This document shows, piece by piece, positions 50,520-59,787 of a stretch of 64,000 nt of DNA. Numbering within the stretch: position 1 is the stretch's first letter; the number at the start of each line of letters is the position of its first letter. Below the pieces are notes generated by a model. That model worked only from the letters and a program-made list of their open reading frames with translations. It searched no databases and was not told the origin of the DNA. The position numbers and the translations under genes are program-made. Source of the stretch: UBA4479 sp963974935 (GTDB lineage: Bacteria > Pseudomonadota > Alphaproteobacteria > Rhodospirillales > Casp-alpha2); the NCBI GenBank assembly GCA_963974935.1, contig CAXBEV010000001.1, positions 558,001 through 622,000 on the forward strand, written 5' to 3'.

Positions 50520-53183
50520 ATGAGTAAATGGGTTTATGCGTTCGGCGACGGGGCGGCTGAAGGTAGCGCCGATATGAAGAACCTGTTGGGGGGCAAGGGC
50601 GCCAACTTGGCCGAGATGGCCAACCTTGGTTTGCCGGTGCCGCCGGGCTTCACCGTCACCACGGAAGTCTGCACCCATTTCTATGACAATGGCGAAACCT
50701 ATCCGGACGACCTTAAAGAGCAAGTCATCACGGCGCTGAAAAAAGTCGAAGACGGTTTGGGCCGCAATTTCGGCAGCGTCGATAAGCCGTTGCTGGTATC
50801 GGTGCGTTCGGGCGCGCGTGCGTCCATGCCGGGGATGATGGACACGGTCTTGAACCTGGGCCTCAACGACGACACCGTTGCAGCGTTGGCCGAAGAAAGC
50901 GGTGATGCGCGCTTTGCCTTTGATAGCTATCGGCGCTTTATCACCATGTTTTCCGACGTCGTGCTCGGTGTCGATCATGGCGAATTCGAAGAAATTCTCG
51001 ATAATTTCAAGGCCGACCGGGACTTGCGCCTCGACACCGATCTCAGCGCCGACGATTGGAAGCTGTTGGTGCCGATGTACAAAGAACGCGTCCGCGATGT
51101 GCTCGGTAAGCCGTTCCCGCAAGATCCGCACGACCAGCTTTGGGGTGCCATTGGTGCCGTGTTCGGCTCGTGGATGAACAACCGTGCCAAAACCTATCGC
51201 CGCTTGCATGACATTCCGGCGAGTTGGGGTACGGCGCTCAACGTGCAGGCGATGGTGTTCGGCAACATGGGCGACGACTGCGCGACGGGCGTGTGTTTTT
51301 CGCGCAACCCGGCCAACGGCGAGAACGCATTTTACGGCGAATACCTGGTCAATGCGCAAGGCGAAGACGTGGTCGCCGGCATCCGCACACCGCAAAACCT
51401 GACCAAGCTTGAACGCGAAACCGCCGAGAACGATCTGCCGTCCATGGAAGAAGCCATGCCGGAAACGTTCAAAGAGCTTTGCGACATCCGCGCGCGCTTG
51501 GAAGCGCACTATAAAGACATGCAGGATATGGAATTCACGATCCAACAGAACCGTCTGTGGATGCTGCAGACCCGGTCCGGCAAACGTACCGCCAAAGCGG
51601 CACTGAAGATCGCCTGCGATATGGTCGACGAAGGCGTGATCACAAAAAAAGAAGCCGTGCTGAGGATCGAGCCCGGCCAGTTGGATCAACTGTTGCATCC
51701 GATGCTCGACCCCGACGCCGACCGCGTCATCATCGGGCGTGGCCTGCCGGCCTCGCCGGGGGCTGCGACCGGCGGCATCGTGTTTACCGCCGAAGATGCG
51801 GAATCCGCTGCGGCCAAAGGTGAAAGCGTGATCTTGGTGCGCACCGAAACCAGCCCTGAAGACATCGGCGGCATGCACTCGGCACAAGGTATTTTGACGA
51901 CGCGGGGCGGCATGACCAGCCACGCGGCCGTGGTTGCACGCGGCATGGGTAAGCCGTGCGTGTCCGGCGCCGGTGAAATCCGCGTCGATGCAGCCAACAA
52001 GTCGCTGACCTGCCTCGGCCACACGTTTGGCGAAGGTGATGTCATCACGTTGGACGGCACGACCGGGCAAATCATGGAAGGCGCGGTCGACATGATTCTG
52101 CCCGAGTTGACCGGCGATTTCGGCAAGCTGATGGTGTGGGTCGATGAATTCCGCACGCTGGGTGTCCGCGCCAATGCCGAGACCGAGGCGGACTCCAAGA
52201 CCGCCCGCAAGTTCGGTGCCGAGGGCATCGGCCTGTGCCGGACCGAGCATATGTTCTTCGAGCCGGCGCGCATCATCCACATGCGGCAAATGATCATGTC
52301 GAACAGCGAAGAGGCGCGCCGCGCAGCGTTGAAGAATTTGCTGCCCTATCAGCGCGACGACTTCGAGAGCCTGTTCCGAATCATGGAAGGCCACCCGATT
52401 ACGATCCGCTTGTTGGATCCGCCGCTGAACGAATTCCTGCCGCACTCCGAAGAAGAGCTGGCCGAAGTTGCGAAAGCTGCCGGCGTGACGCTGAAAGACA
52501 TCAAGATCCGCAAGAACCAGTTGGACGAAGCCAACCCGATGTTGGGTCACCGTGGCTGCCGGCTCGGAATTACGTATCCGGAAGTCTATGAAATGCAGGC
52601 TCGGGCGATCTTTGAAGCCGCCGTCAAAGTCATCAACGACGGCATCGATGTGGTGCCCGAAGTGATGATTCCGCTGGTCGGCATGCGCACCGAATTGGAC
52701 GCCATGGCTGATGTTGTGCGGGCGACGGCAAGCGCTGTGATGAAGGAATCCGGTAAGGAATTCCCGTATTTGGTCGGCACCATGATCGAGTTGCCGCGCG
52801 CCTGTTTGCGCGCCGGCGACATTGCCGAGACGGCGGAATTCTTCAGCTTCGGCACCAACGACCTGACGCAGACCACGTTCGGGTTCTCGCGCGACGATGC
52901 GGCGCCGTTTTTGGATGTCTATCACCGCAAGGGCATCATGGAGGCTGACCCCTTCATGACCATCGACGTCGACGGTGTCGGCGAGTTGGTGAAGCTTGCG
53001 GTCGAACGTGGCCGCAAGACGCGGCCCGACATCAAGCTCGGTATCTGCGGTGAACACGGCGGCGATCCGGCCTCAATCCAATTCTGTCAGAACGCCGGAT
53101 TGGATTACGTGTCGTGCTCACCTTACCGCGTGCCGATCGCGCGCTTGGCCGCCGCACAGGCGGCGCTGAAGGCTTCTGCATGA
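50520..53183 (+). CDS. ppdK: Pyruvate, phosphate dikinase
   Basis: 887 aa; interconverts pyruvate + ATP + Pi with PEP + AMP + PPi. An N-terminal ATP-grasp domain (GGKGANLAEMANLGLPVPPG), a central swivelling phosphohistidine domain with His468 in RGGMTSHAAVVARGMGKPC, and a C-terminal TIM barrel with catalytic Cys843 in GICGEHGGDP. Full length. It suggests PEP/pyruvate cycling in place of, or beside, pyruvate kinase/PEP synthase. GGAGG lies 11 nt upstream of the ATG. Its stop overlaps the start of the HIT gene (ATGA). Confidence 0.98.
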   Translation: MSKWVYAFGDGAAEGSADMKNLLGGKGANLAEMANLGLPVPPGFTVTTEVCTHFYDNGETYPDDLKEQVITALKKVEDGLGRNFGSVDKPLLVSVRSGARASMPGMMDTVLNLGLNDDTVAALAEESGDARFAFDSYRRFITMFSDVVLGVDHGEFEEILDNFKADRDLRLDTDLSADDWKLLVPMYKERVRDVLGKPFPQDPHDQLWGAIGAVFGSWMNNRAKTYRRLHDIPASWGTALNVQAMVFGNMGDDCATGVCFSRNPANGENAFYGEYLVNAQGEDVVAGIRTPQNLTKLERETAENDLPSMEEAMPETFKELCDIRARLEAHYKDMQDMEFTIQQNRLWMLQTRSGKRTAKAALKIACDMVDEGVITKKEAVLRIEPGQLDQLLHPMLDPDADRVIIGRGLPASPGAATGGIVFTAEDAESAAAKGESVILVRTETSPEDIGGMHSAQGILTTRGGMTSHAAVVARGMGKPCVSGAGEIRVDAANKSLTCLGHTFGEGDVITLDGTTGQIMEGAVDMILPELTGDFGKLMVWVDEFRTLGVRANAETEADSKTARKFGAEGIGLCRTEHMFFEPARIIHMRQMIMSNSEEARRAALKNLLPYQRDDFESLFRIMEGHPITIRLLDPPLNEFLPHSEEELAEVAKAAGVTLKDIKIRKNQLDEANPMLGHRGCRLGITYPEVYEMQARAIFEAAVKVINDGIDVVPEVMIPLVGMRTELDAMADVVRATASAVMKESGKEFPYLVGTMIELPRACLRAGDIAETAEFFSFGTNDLTQTTFGFSRDDAAPFLDVYHRKGIMEADPFMTIDVDGVGELVKLAVERGRKTRPDIKLGICGEHGGDPASIQFCQNAGLDYVSCSPYRVPIARLAAAQAALKASA

Positions 53184-53617
53184 GTGATCGCCTGCAAGAC
53201 GGCTGCATCTTTTGCATGATCATCAAGGGCGAGATTCCGTCCTTCACGATCTATGAAGACGATGCCACAAAGGCGTTTATGGATATCAATCCGCTGACGC
53301 CCGGCCACGCCTTGGTGATTCCGAAGTTCCATACGCCAAATATTTATGAAGCGCCCGCCGATAGCCTGGGCCAGGTGATGACGACGGTCGGCAAAGTGTC
53401 GCGCGCTGTCGATCGCGTGATCGCGCCTGAAGGCATCAACATCCTTCAGGCGAACGGCGCCGGCGCCGGTCAATCGGTGTTTCACATTCATTTCCATGTT
53501 ATCCCGCGCGCCGCCGACGATGGCTTCACCATGAATTGGCCGCAAGTCCCAGGTAACATGGACGATATCGGTAAATTAGCCGAAACCCTCCGCGCCGATA
53601 TCGCCCAATACGCATAG
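53180..53617 (+). CDS. HIT family nucleotide hydrolase/transferase
   Basis: 145 aa from ATG 53180, overlapping the ppdK stop by 4 bases. The N-terminal CIFCMIIKGEIPSFTIYEDD is the Hint/HIT signature and the catalytic triad motif is QSVFHIHFHVIPR (HxHxH). Such proteins hydrolyse purine nucleoside phosphoramidates or aminoacyl-AMP. Coupling to ppdK, whose reaction yields AMP, is intriguing but may be only operon structure. Confidence 0.94.
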   Translation: MSDRLQDGCIFCMIIKGEIPSFTIYEDDATKAFMDINPLTPGHALVIPKFHTPNIYEAPADSLGQVMTTVGKVSRAVDRVIAPEGINILQANGAGAGQSVFHIHFHVIPRAADDGFTMNWPQVPGNMDDIGKLAETLRADIAQYA

Positions 53618-53712
53618 CCCCTCACAATCCGAATCTAAAACATATACAAAGCTGTCATAATTTGGTAAGTATTCTTCGGTATAATACCTCTTGAACGAGT
53701 AAAAGTGCCGAA

Positions 53713-54210
53713 ATGAACGTTTTGAATCAAGATATTTGGCGCCAAGGCGAGCCCGTTATGGGGGTGCTGTTCGTGTGCACCGACAATGCCCGACGCTCGT
53801 TGATTGCCGAAGCCTTGCTGCGTGATCAGGCCATGCCGGGTGTGCGCGCGTTCAGTGCCGGTATCCGACCGGCAGACCATGCCGATCCGTTCACCTTGTC
53901 GGCGTTGACGCTGGCCGGTCTTGGGACGGCGGGTCTTTGGCCGAAAGACTGGCAGAGCTTTGCCGATCACTCACCTGCGGTGATCAATGCCGTGGTTTGT
54001 TTAGGCTACGATGTTGAAGCCGACATAGGGCGCAGCTTTCCTGGGGACCTAGAATATTTCAATTGGCCGCATCCGTATCCTCGCGAACGTTCGGCGTTGC
54101 ATCACCACGGTGTGTGGCGGGACATTCATGCGCTGCGCCCGCGCATTGATCAGCTATGTGAAGACCTGCGGTCGATGCAGGAATTCAGTCTCGCGCGTGG
54201 CAGCCATTAA
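53713..54210 (+). CDS. Low-molecular-weight protein tyrosine phosphatase / ArsC-like protein
   Basis: 165 aa. The P-loop CTDNARRS (C-X5-R, Cys22 to Arg28) lies directly after the first strand (GVLFVC), as in LMW-PTPs and thioredoxin-coupled arsenate reductases. FSAGIRPADHADPFTL is the conserved SAG loop. The usual DPY acid motif near the C-terminus is replaced by WPHPYPRERS, so catalysis may be altered. No ars genes are adjacent. An alternative start is ATG 53758, which would begin right at the first strand. Confidence 0.85.
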   Translation: MNVLNQDIWRQGEPVMGVLFVCTDNARRSLIAEALLRDQAMPGVRAFSAGIRPADHADPFTLSALTLAGLGTAGLWPKDWQSFADHSPAVINAVVCLGYDVEADIGRSFPGDLEYFNWPHPYPRERSALHHHGVWRDIHALRPRIDQLCEDLRSMQEFSLARGSH

Positions 54211-54212
54211 GT

Positions 54213-54863
54213 TTATCGTCTGACGAAATAGGTGACGTCCGGCAACGGGCGTTCGTCGAACATTTCGGCGTCTGCAGATAATGCGCGGCGGCAGAACGCC
54301 AGCATGTCGGTCGGCTCGATATAATACAGCCCTTGGAATTTTTCTTCTTCGTCTTTCCGCAACATGTTGAATGCCAAGCCTTTGTCGGTCATCGACCAAA
54401 GGTGCTTGAGGTTGTCTTCAACGTAATCCCGCCATGCCGCTTCGTCGGCGCCGCCATGCATATTATAAGTGCCACACGCAAAGCTGTAATCGGCGCGCTC
54501 GGTCGCGATCATCTTGCGGTGAAATTTTGCGCGGGGGTCGCTGATACGATCACGGCACGCCGCGATCATTTCTTGGGTGATGTCATAGCCGATGTAGCGG
54601 CTACCGTTCATCACGGAAAGCGGGTGCAGGTAGTCAAACATCGCGCCGTAGCCGCAGCCCAGGTCATTGATGACGATGCCGCCGTCTGCTGCGTCTTCGG
54701 GGCTGATGATCTCGCACAGGCGCTCGAAACGGCGCACTTGCCAATGCTCGCCCCGCCAAAACACGCCTTTGGCGGTGGTGCCACATTGATCGAGCCGTTG
54801 GCCGTACAGGCGGGCCACGGGCGCCAAAAGTCTGGGGGCGCGTTTGAAGATGTTGAATGTCAC
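54213..54863 (-). CDS. SAM-dependent methyltransferase, substrate unknown
   Basis: 216 aa. Class I fold: motif I INDLGCGYGAMFDYLHP, acidic residue in YIGYDITQEMI, later SFACGTYNMHGG. The substrate is not evident. It is convergent with the LMW-PTP-like gene, with only 2 bases between stops. It is followed upstream by ygfZ on the same strand direction. Confidence 0.85.
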   Translation of the reverse strand: MTFNIFKRAPRLLAPVARLYGQRLDQCGTTAKGVFWRGEHWQVRRFERLCEIISPEDAADGGIVINDLGCGYGAMFDYLHPLSVMNGSRYIGYDITQEMIAACRDRISDPRAKFHRKMIATERADYSFACGTYNMHGGADEAAWRDYVEDNLKHLWSMTDKGLAFNMLRKDEEEKFQGLYYIEPTDMLAFCRRALSADAEMFDERPLPDVTYFVRR

Positions 54864-54911
54864 GCGATGACGCTAGCGCATCAGCGCAGGCTTGGCGAGG
54901 TCAAGCGTCGG

Positions 54912-55796
54912 TCAGTCTGCGGTCTCGACGTCCGGAATGATCATCCAGTCGGGGACGTGCGCGTGTGCGATGTTGCCGTCGATGTCCAACGGCGCGCCCG
55001 CGCGGATCGCTTCTAAGCGCAACATGGCGATGCCGCCTGCGTTGCTGACCGAGCGCACTTCGCCGACATTTTTGCCGTCCAACGTAATCGCCGCACCCGG
55101 TGTAATCGGCCCACCATCAAAGCTGACCGGCACCAGGCGCTTTTTGATCAGGCCGCGGTATTTGGTCCGCGCCGTCAGTTCTTGGCCCATGTAACAGCCT
55201 TTTTTCCAATCAACGCCGTGCAATTCGTCAAACCCACTTTCCAGCAAGATGGATTTGTCGGCGATCAGGTCGGTAGGCGCTTCGGGCAGTCCCAGCGCGA
55301 TACGATGGCGTTGATATTCTTCTTCGCTGGCCTCTTCGCCACCAAGCGCTTTTGGATCGGCATTCGCCGGCACAAAGGCCCGCGCGCCTGCATCGGCAAG
55401 GCGTGGATCTGCATAGGCAATGATGCCGCCGTCGAGTACGTGCTGGCCCTGGCCCAAATCAAGCGCCGACAGCGAATCTGCGCCGAAAAGCGCGTATATG
55501 TGCACGGCCTCGCCGAGGTTCTCCAACGTCACCTTGGCGCGTAGCTTGTACATGTTGAGCTTTTTCAGCAATGATTCTGCGTCCGCCGCCGGGCAGTCCA
55601 ATAGTAAACGCTCGCCATCGCCGATAATGAAGAAATCCGCCAAGAACTTGCCTTGCGGCGTCAAAAGCGCAGCGTATACGGCGCGGCTGCCGTCAGCGTG
55701 GATGACATCGTTCGAGACCAGACCCTGCAGAAAACTGAACCGATCTTCGCCGCCCAGCGCCAAGACACTGCGATCACTGCGTTTTATACATTTCAT
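54912..55796 (-). CDS. ygfZ: Folate-binding protein YgfZ (iron-sulfur cluster maintenance)
   Basis: 294 aa from ATG 55796 (MKCIKRSDRSVLALGGEDRF); the frame is open further upstream but unrelated. YgfZ/IBA57 family of GcvT-like folate-binding proteins that help assemble or repair certain [4Fe-4S] enzymes. The signature KKGCYMGQELTAR and the GEDRFSFLQGLVSND start are present. It is divergent from the glycosyltransferase operon. Confidence 0.95.
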   Translation of the reverse strand: MKCIKRSDRSVLALGGEDRFSFLQGLVSNDVIHADGSRAVYAALLTPQGKFLADFFIIGDGERLLLDCPAADAESLLKKLNMYKLRAKVTLENLGEAVHIYALFGADSLSALDLGQGQHVLDGGIIAYADPRLADAGARAFVPANADPKALGGEEASEEEYQRHRIALGLPEAPTDLIADKSILLESGFDELHGVDWKKGCYMGQELTARTKYRGLIKKRLVPVSFDGGPITPGAAITLDGKNVGEVRSVSNAGGIAMLRLEAIRAGAPLDIDGNIAHAHVPDWMIIPDVETAD

Positions 55797-55972
55797 GGTA
55801 CAATGCCTCCGTTGCGGTATCCCTAATGTGGGGTGCCGGTGCGGGGCAGCGCAAGGGGTGTGCGGGTCATGGAGACGGCCAAAGTCTTGCATCGCCTGGA
55901 AGCCCCCGTATAAGAAGGCGACGCCAAACGTCAACGGGGCTAACGATTGACGTAATATTGCGGAAGGACGGC

Positions 55973-56935
55973 ATGCGGCTATTACTGGTGACATCAACGC
56001 GGGTGGGCGATGCGATCCTGTCTACAGGTATTCTCGCGCGCCTCTTGGAACAGAATCCGGGCATCCGTGTCACCGTTGCGTGCGGCCCGGCGGCCGCATC
56101 GTTGTTCGAAGCCGTACCTGGGATCGAGCGGATTATCGTCCTCGATAAAATGGTGTTTTCCATGCACTGGGTTTACCTTTGGTGGCAGACCGCGATGCGG
56201 CGCTGGGACATTTTGGTCGACCTCCGCAACGCACCGATCACATATTTGATCAGCGGGCGTACCCGCTATCGGATGATTCGCTCCCGTGACGAGGGATTGC
56301 GCCTTATTCGCTTGGCCCGCGTGATCGGCGCCGAAGATGATCCGCCTGCGCCGAAAGTCTGGATTGATGAGGAACGGCGTGCGAAAGCCGTCGATTTGAT
56401 CCCGGACGGTCCGCCGGTGCTTGCCATTGGTCCGACGGCGAACTGGCGCGGCAAGCAATGGCGTGGACAATGTTTTGCTGAGTTGGCGGAGCGGCTGACC
56501 GGTCCCGACGGCATCATGCCGGGCGCGCGGGTCGCGGTGTTCGGGCGCAGCGACGAACGGCCGATGGCGTTGCCGCTGATCGAAAGCGTCCCGGATGCGC
56601 GCTTGTTGGACTTGGTCGGCGGCTATGATCTGTTGACGGTGGCGGCATGCCTGGAACGCTCGGCGCTTTATATCGGTAACGATTCCGGCTTGATGCACTT
56701 GGCGGCGGCAACCGGCACACCGACGTTGGGCTTGTTTGGCCCGTCGCCGGCAGAGCAATACGCCCCATATGGTCCGATGTGTGATTATGTGAAGACCCGT
56801 GTCGCGTTCGACGACATCTTCCCGGAAAACTTTGACCACCGAAACACCGATACCCTGATGGACAGCCTCAGCGTCGATCAGGTTGAAGATGCGGCAGCGA
56901 AACTGTGGTCACGCGCCAAGGGTGTTGCGGCGTGA
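55973..56935 (+). CDS. Glycosyltransferase family 9 (heptosyltransferase-like)
   Basis: 320 aa from ATG 55973, preceded by GGAAGGA. The N-terminus MRLLLVTSTRVGDAILSTGI and the C-terminal YIGNDSGLMHLAAATGTPTL then FGPSP are the hallmarks of ADP-heptose:LPS heptosyltransferases (WaaC/WaaF/WaaQ group). It probably adds a sugar to the LPS inner core on the cytoplasmic face. First gene of a five-gene run with overlapping or touching ends. Confidence 0.93.
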   Translation: MRLLLVTSTRVGDAILSTGILARLLEQNPGIRVTVACGPAAASLFEAVPGIERIIVLDKMVFSMHWVYLWWQTAMRRWDILVDLRNAPITYLISGRTRYRMIRSRDEGLRLIRLARVIGAEDDPPAPKVWIDEERRAKAVDLIPDGPPVLAIGPTANWRGKQWRGQCFAELAERLTGPDGIMPGARVAVFGRSDERPMALPLIESVPDARLLDLVGGYDLLTVAACLERSALYIGNDSGLMHLAAATGTPTLGLFGPSPAEQYAPYGPMCDYVKTRVAFDDIFPENFDHRNTDTLMDSLSVDQVEDAAAKLWSRAKGVAA

Positions 56936-57723
56936 GCTTTGAGCCCAAACTTTCCGCTGTGATCAGCGTGCACAATGAACAACACCAGCTGGCGGCGTGC
57001 TTGGATACGCTCAGCTTCGCCGATGAAATCGTCGTGTTGCTGGATAAATGCACGGACGACTCCAAAGCCATTGCCGAACGCTATACGGACCGCATCATCG
57101 AAGGCGCTTGGGATCTCGAAGGGGCGCGGCGGAATGCCGGCATTGATGCCTGCCGGGGCGCATGGATTTTTGAAATTGATGCGGATGAGCGGGTGCCGGA
57201 TACCCTCAAAGATGAAATCCTCAAGACGGTTCGGACAACCACAGCAGATTGGCATGAGATCCCCGTCGACAACTATGTCGGCACACGGCTGGTGCGCTGG
57301 GGTTGGGGGGCGTCGTTCGGCAAGGCGGCGTATCCGGGCTTGTTCAAAAAAGGTGTGAAGCGGTGGGGTCTACAGCGCGTGCATCCGCCGCTTGATTGGT
57401 CGGGCTCCAAAGGGGCGATGCTGCAAAATCGCCTCGTGCATTATGTGGACCGGGATATCTCGGACATGATCAAGCGGCTGGATAATTATTCGACGGCGCG
57501 CGCTTTAGATTTATTGGACAGTGGTGACGTTGGCTCGCTCGCCAACAACGTGCGGCGGTTTTTCTCACGGTTCATCAAATGCTTCGTGGCGCGCAAAGGC
57601 TACCGGGAAGGCGGCCTTGGGCTGTTGATTGCCATATTTGCGGGCTTGTTCCCGTTGTTGTCACACATCAAAGCCCGCGATGCGCAAACCAAGGCGTCAC
57701 ATGCTGACGAGCGCACGGTCTGA
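56932..57723 (+). CDS. Glycosyltransferase family 2 (WaaE/KdtX-like)
   Basis: 263 aa. GTG 56932 overlaps the GT9 stop (GTGA). GT-A fold: AVISVHNEQHQLAACLDTLS, DEIVVLLDKCTDDS, and the metal-binding FEIDADERVPD. The C-terminal half ends in a hydrophobic helix (GLGLLIAIFAGLFPLLSHI). The pattern fits LPS core beta-1,4-glucosyltransferases of the WaaE type; donor and acceptor are not certain. Confidence 0.92.
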   Translation: MSFEPKLSAVISVHNEQHQLAACLDTLSFADEIVVLLDKCTDDSKAIAERYTDRIIEGAWDLEGARRNAGIDACRGAWIFEIDADERVPDTLKDEILKTVRTTTADWHEIPVDNYVGTRLVRWGWGASFGKAAYPGLFKKGVKRWGLQRVHPPLDWSGSKGAMLQNRLVHYVDRDISDMIKRLDNYSTARALDLLDSGDVGSLANNVRRFFSRFIKCFVARKGYREGGLGLLIAIFAGLFPLLSHIKARDAQTKASHADERTV

Positions 57724-57724
57724 A

Positions 57725-58762
57725 ATGGCGACCATTATTCTTGCCGACGACGGGATCGAATTCGACGGGCACACGCCAGAGACCCGGCCCTTGGGCGGCG
57801 TTGAATCCTCCGTCATTCAATTGATGGAAATACTCGCGGCGAACGGTCATACGGTCACGGTCTACAATAATTGTGCGGCTGCCCTGGATCATAAGGGCGT
57901 GCACTGGCGGCCGATTGCAGACGGTGTGCCGAACACGGCAGACTTATATATCGCGAATCGCGGCGACAAACTTTTGAAGCTGTGCCCGGACGCTAAGCGG
58001 ACGGTTTTCTGGACCCATAATCCATGCGGCTACATGCTGAAAGCCCGCTATCTTTGGCAGCTTTGGCGCAGGCGCCCGGTGATCGTGTTCATTGGCAGCT
58101 ATCACGCGACGACGTTGCCGGGCTGGGTACCGGACGGTGGTAGACGGACGATCCCGTATGGCCTGCCGGATCTTTTCTGTCGTGCCGGTGCCGCCGACGC
58201 ACCGCCGGGGCCGCGTGCAGTGTTCACCTCGAACCCTCTGCGTGGGCTGGATTGGCTTTTGGATATCTGGGCTGAGCACATTGAGCCGCAGGTTCCCGGC
58301 GCCGAGCTGCATGTGTTTTCAGGCGCAGCCACCTATGGCGCCGCCGGCGCTCGCAAGGCCGACGCTATGGGCCAAGTGCTGGCGAAAGCGCAGGCGTTGG
58401 AGTCCCAAGGTGTGCGGCTGCGCGATCCGGTCGACAAAGCTAAGCTGGTTGAAGAACTGCGCTTAAGCCGCGTGATGCTGTATAAAGGTGACATCAACGA
58501 GACCTATTGTTTGGCGGTTGCCGAAGCGCAGGCGATGGGGGTACCCGCCGTCTTAAAGCCGATTGGTTCCATGCCCGAGCGTGTGATTGATGGCGAGACC
58601 GGGTTTTTGGCAGACGACGATGAAGCCTTCGCCCTTGCCGCGCGGCGCCTGCTCACGGATGATGCGCTTTGGGCTGGGCAGCATGCCCAAGCCCTGAAAA
58701 CCCAACGTCAGTGGCGCTGGCCCGAGGCCGCCGCCGCGTTTGAGGAATTGATCCTAGTCTGA
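57725..58762 (+). CDS. Glycosyltransferase family 4 protein (1)
   Basis: 345 aa from ATG 57725, one base after the previous stop. GT-B fold with N-terminal ETRPLGGVESSVIQLMEILA and C-terminal YKGDINETYCLAVAEAQAMG then IGSMPERVIDGETGFLADDD. The EX7E-type glutamates of retaining GT4 enzymes are partly visible (NETYCLAVAEAQ). Adds a sugar to the same glycan as its neighbours, by context. Confidence 0.9.
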   Translation: MATIILADDGIEFDGHTPETRPLGGVESSVIQLMEILAANGHTVTVYNNCAAALDHKGVHWRPIADGVPNTADLYIANRGDKLLKLCPDAKRTVFWTHNPCGYMLKARYLWQLWRRRPVIVFIGSYHATTLPGWVPDGGRRTIPYGLPDLFCRAGAADAPPGPRAVFTSNPLRGLDWLLDIWAEHIEPQVPGAELHVFSGAATYGAAGARKADAMGQVLAKAQALESQGVRLRDPVDKAKLVEELRLSRVMLYKGDINETYCLAVAEAQAMGVPAVLKPIGSMPERVIDGETGFLADDDEAFALAARRLLTDDALWAGQHAQALKTQRQWRWPEAAAAFEELILV

Positions 58763-59784
58763 TGAGAGTTCTACAAGCCATGGCCGGTGCGGAGTTTGGT
58801 GGCGCCGAAGCGTTCTTCGTGCGTCTCGCAATTGCATTGGGCCGCACTGATATCGAACAGCGGGTCGTCATCCGCGCCAATCCGGCGCGCGCGCAAATGT
58901 TGCGCGACGGTGGTGTCGAGCCGATTGAGTTGCCGTTCGGTGGTCGCTTTGACTTCGCCACCGGGCGCGCGCTGAAACGCGAGATCGCGAGCTTCAAGCC
59001 CGACGTCGTGTTGAGCTGGATGAATCGTGCCACGGCAATGTGTCCGTCCGGTGATTATGTGCATGCGGCCAGACTCGGCGGCTATTACGATCTCAAGTAT
59101 TATCGCAACTGCAAGCACCTGATCGGCAACACCCGCGACATCGTCGATTATCTGGTCGAGCACGGCTGGGATAAAGAGTGCGCACATTACCTGCCCAATT
59201 TTGTGCTCGAGCAAGAGGCCGAGCCGATCCCGCGCAAAGATCTTTATACGCCGAAAGGCGTGCCGTTAATCGTGGCGCTGGGAAGGTTGCACGAAAACAA
59301 AGCTTTCGATGTTTTACTGCGCGCCATCGCCCGGGTGCCCGATGTGTATTTGTGGCTGGCCGGTGATGGCCCGCTCAATGCCGAGCTGCAGAAGCTCGCC
59401 GAAGATTTAGGCATCAAGCCGCGCGTTCGCTTTTTAGGCTGGCGCGACGATACTGCCGCACTGCTGCGTTCGGCGGATTTGTTCGTTTGCCCGTCCCGTC
59501 ACGAGCCGCTCGGCAACGTGGTGATCGAGGCTTGGGCACAAGGCTTGCCGGTGGTTGCCGCCGATAGCATGGGGCCTGGAATGTTGATTGAGGATATGGA
59601 GACCGGTGTGCTGGTCCCAACCGACGACGACGTGATGCTCGCCCGTGCCATTCGCACCGTGCTGGGCGACGAAAATCTATCTCAGCGTATCGCGCGGCAG
59701 GGCTATGAAGCATATCGCGCCAACTTCACCGAAGAACAAGTGGTGAAGCAGTACCTATCGTTTTTCGAAGACATCACGGGCTGA
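58762..59784 (+). CDS. Glycosyltransferase family 4 protein (2)
   Basis: 340 aa. The start overlaps the previous stop by one base (TGATG). The N-terminus MRVLQAMAGAEFGGAEAFFV and the C-terminal SRHEPLGNVVIEAWAQGLPV (EX7E motif) with VALGRLHENKAFDVLLRA are typical GT4. Acts in the same surface-glycan pathway, as inferred from the operon. AsnB follows 3 bp after its stop. Confidence 0.93.
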   Translation: MRVLQAMAGAEFGGAEAFFVRLAIALGRTDIEQRVVIRANPARAQMLRDGGVEPIELPFGGRFDFATGRALKREIASFKPDVVLSWMNRATAMCPSGDYVHAARLGGYYDLKYYRNCKHLIGNTRDIVDYLVEHGWDKECAHYLPNFVLEQEAEPIPRKDLYTPKGVPLIVALGRLHENKAFDVLLRAIARVPDVYLWLAGDGPLNAELQKLAEDLGIKPRVRFLGWRDDTAALLRSADLFVCPSRHEPLGNVVIEAWAQGLPVVAADSMGPGMLIEDMETGVLVPTDDDVMLARAIRTVLGDENLSQRIARQGYEAYRANFTEEQVVKQYLSFFEDITG

Positions 59785-59787
59785 GCC

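Noticed and set aside
50430..53057. Long open frame antisense to ppdK
   Set aside because: Same mirror-frame effect; the sense strand encodes intact pyruvate phosphate dikinase.
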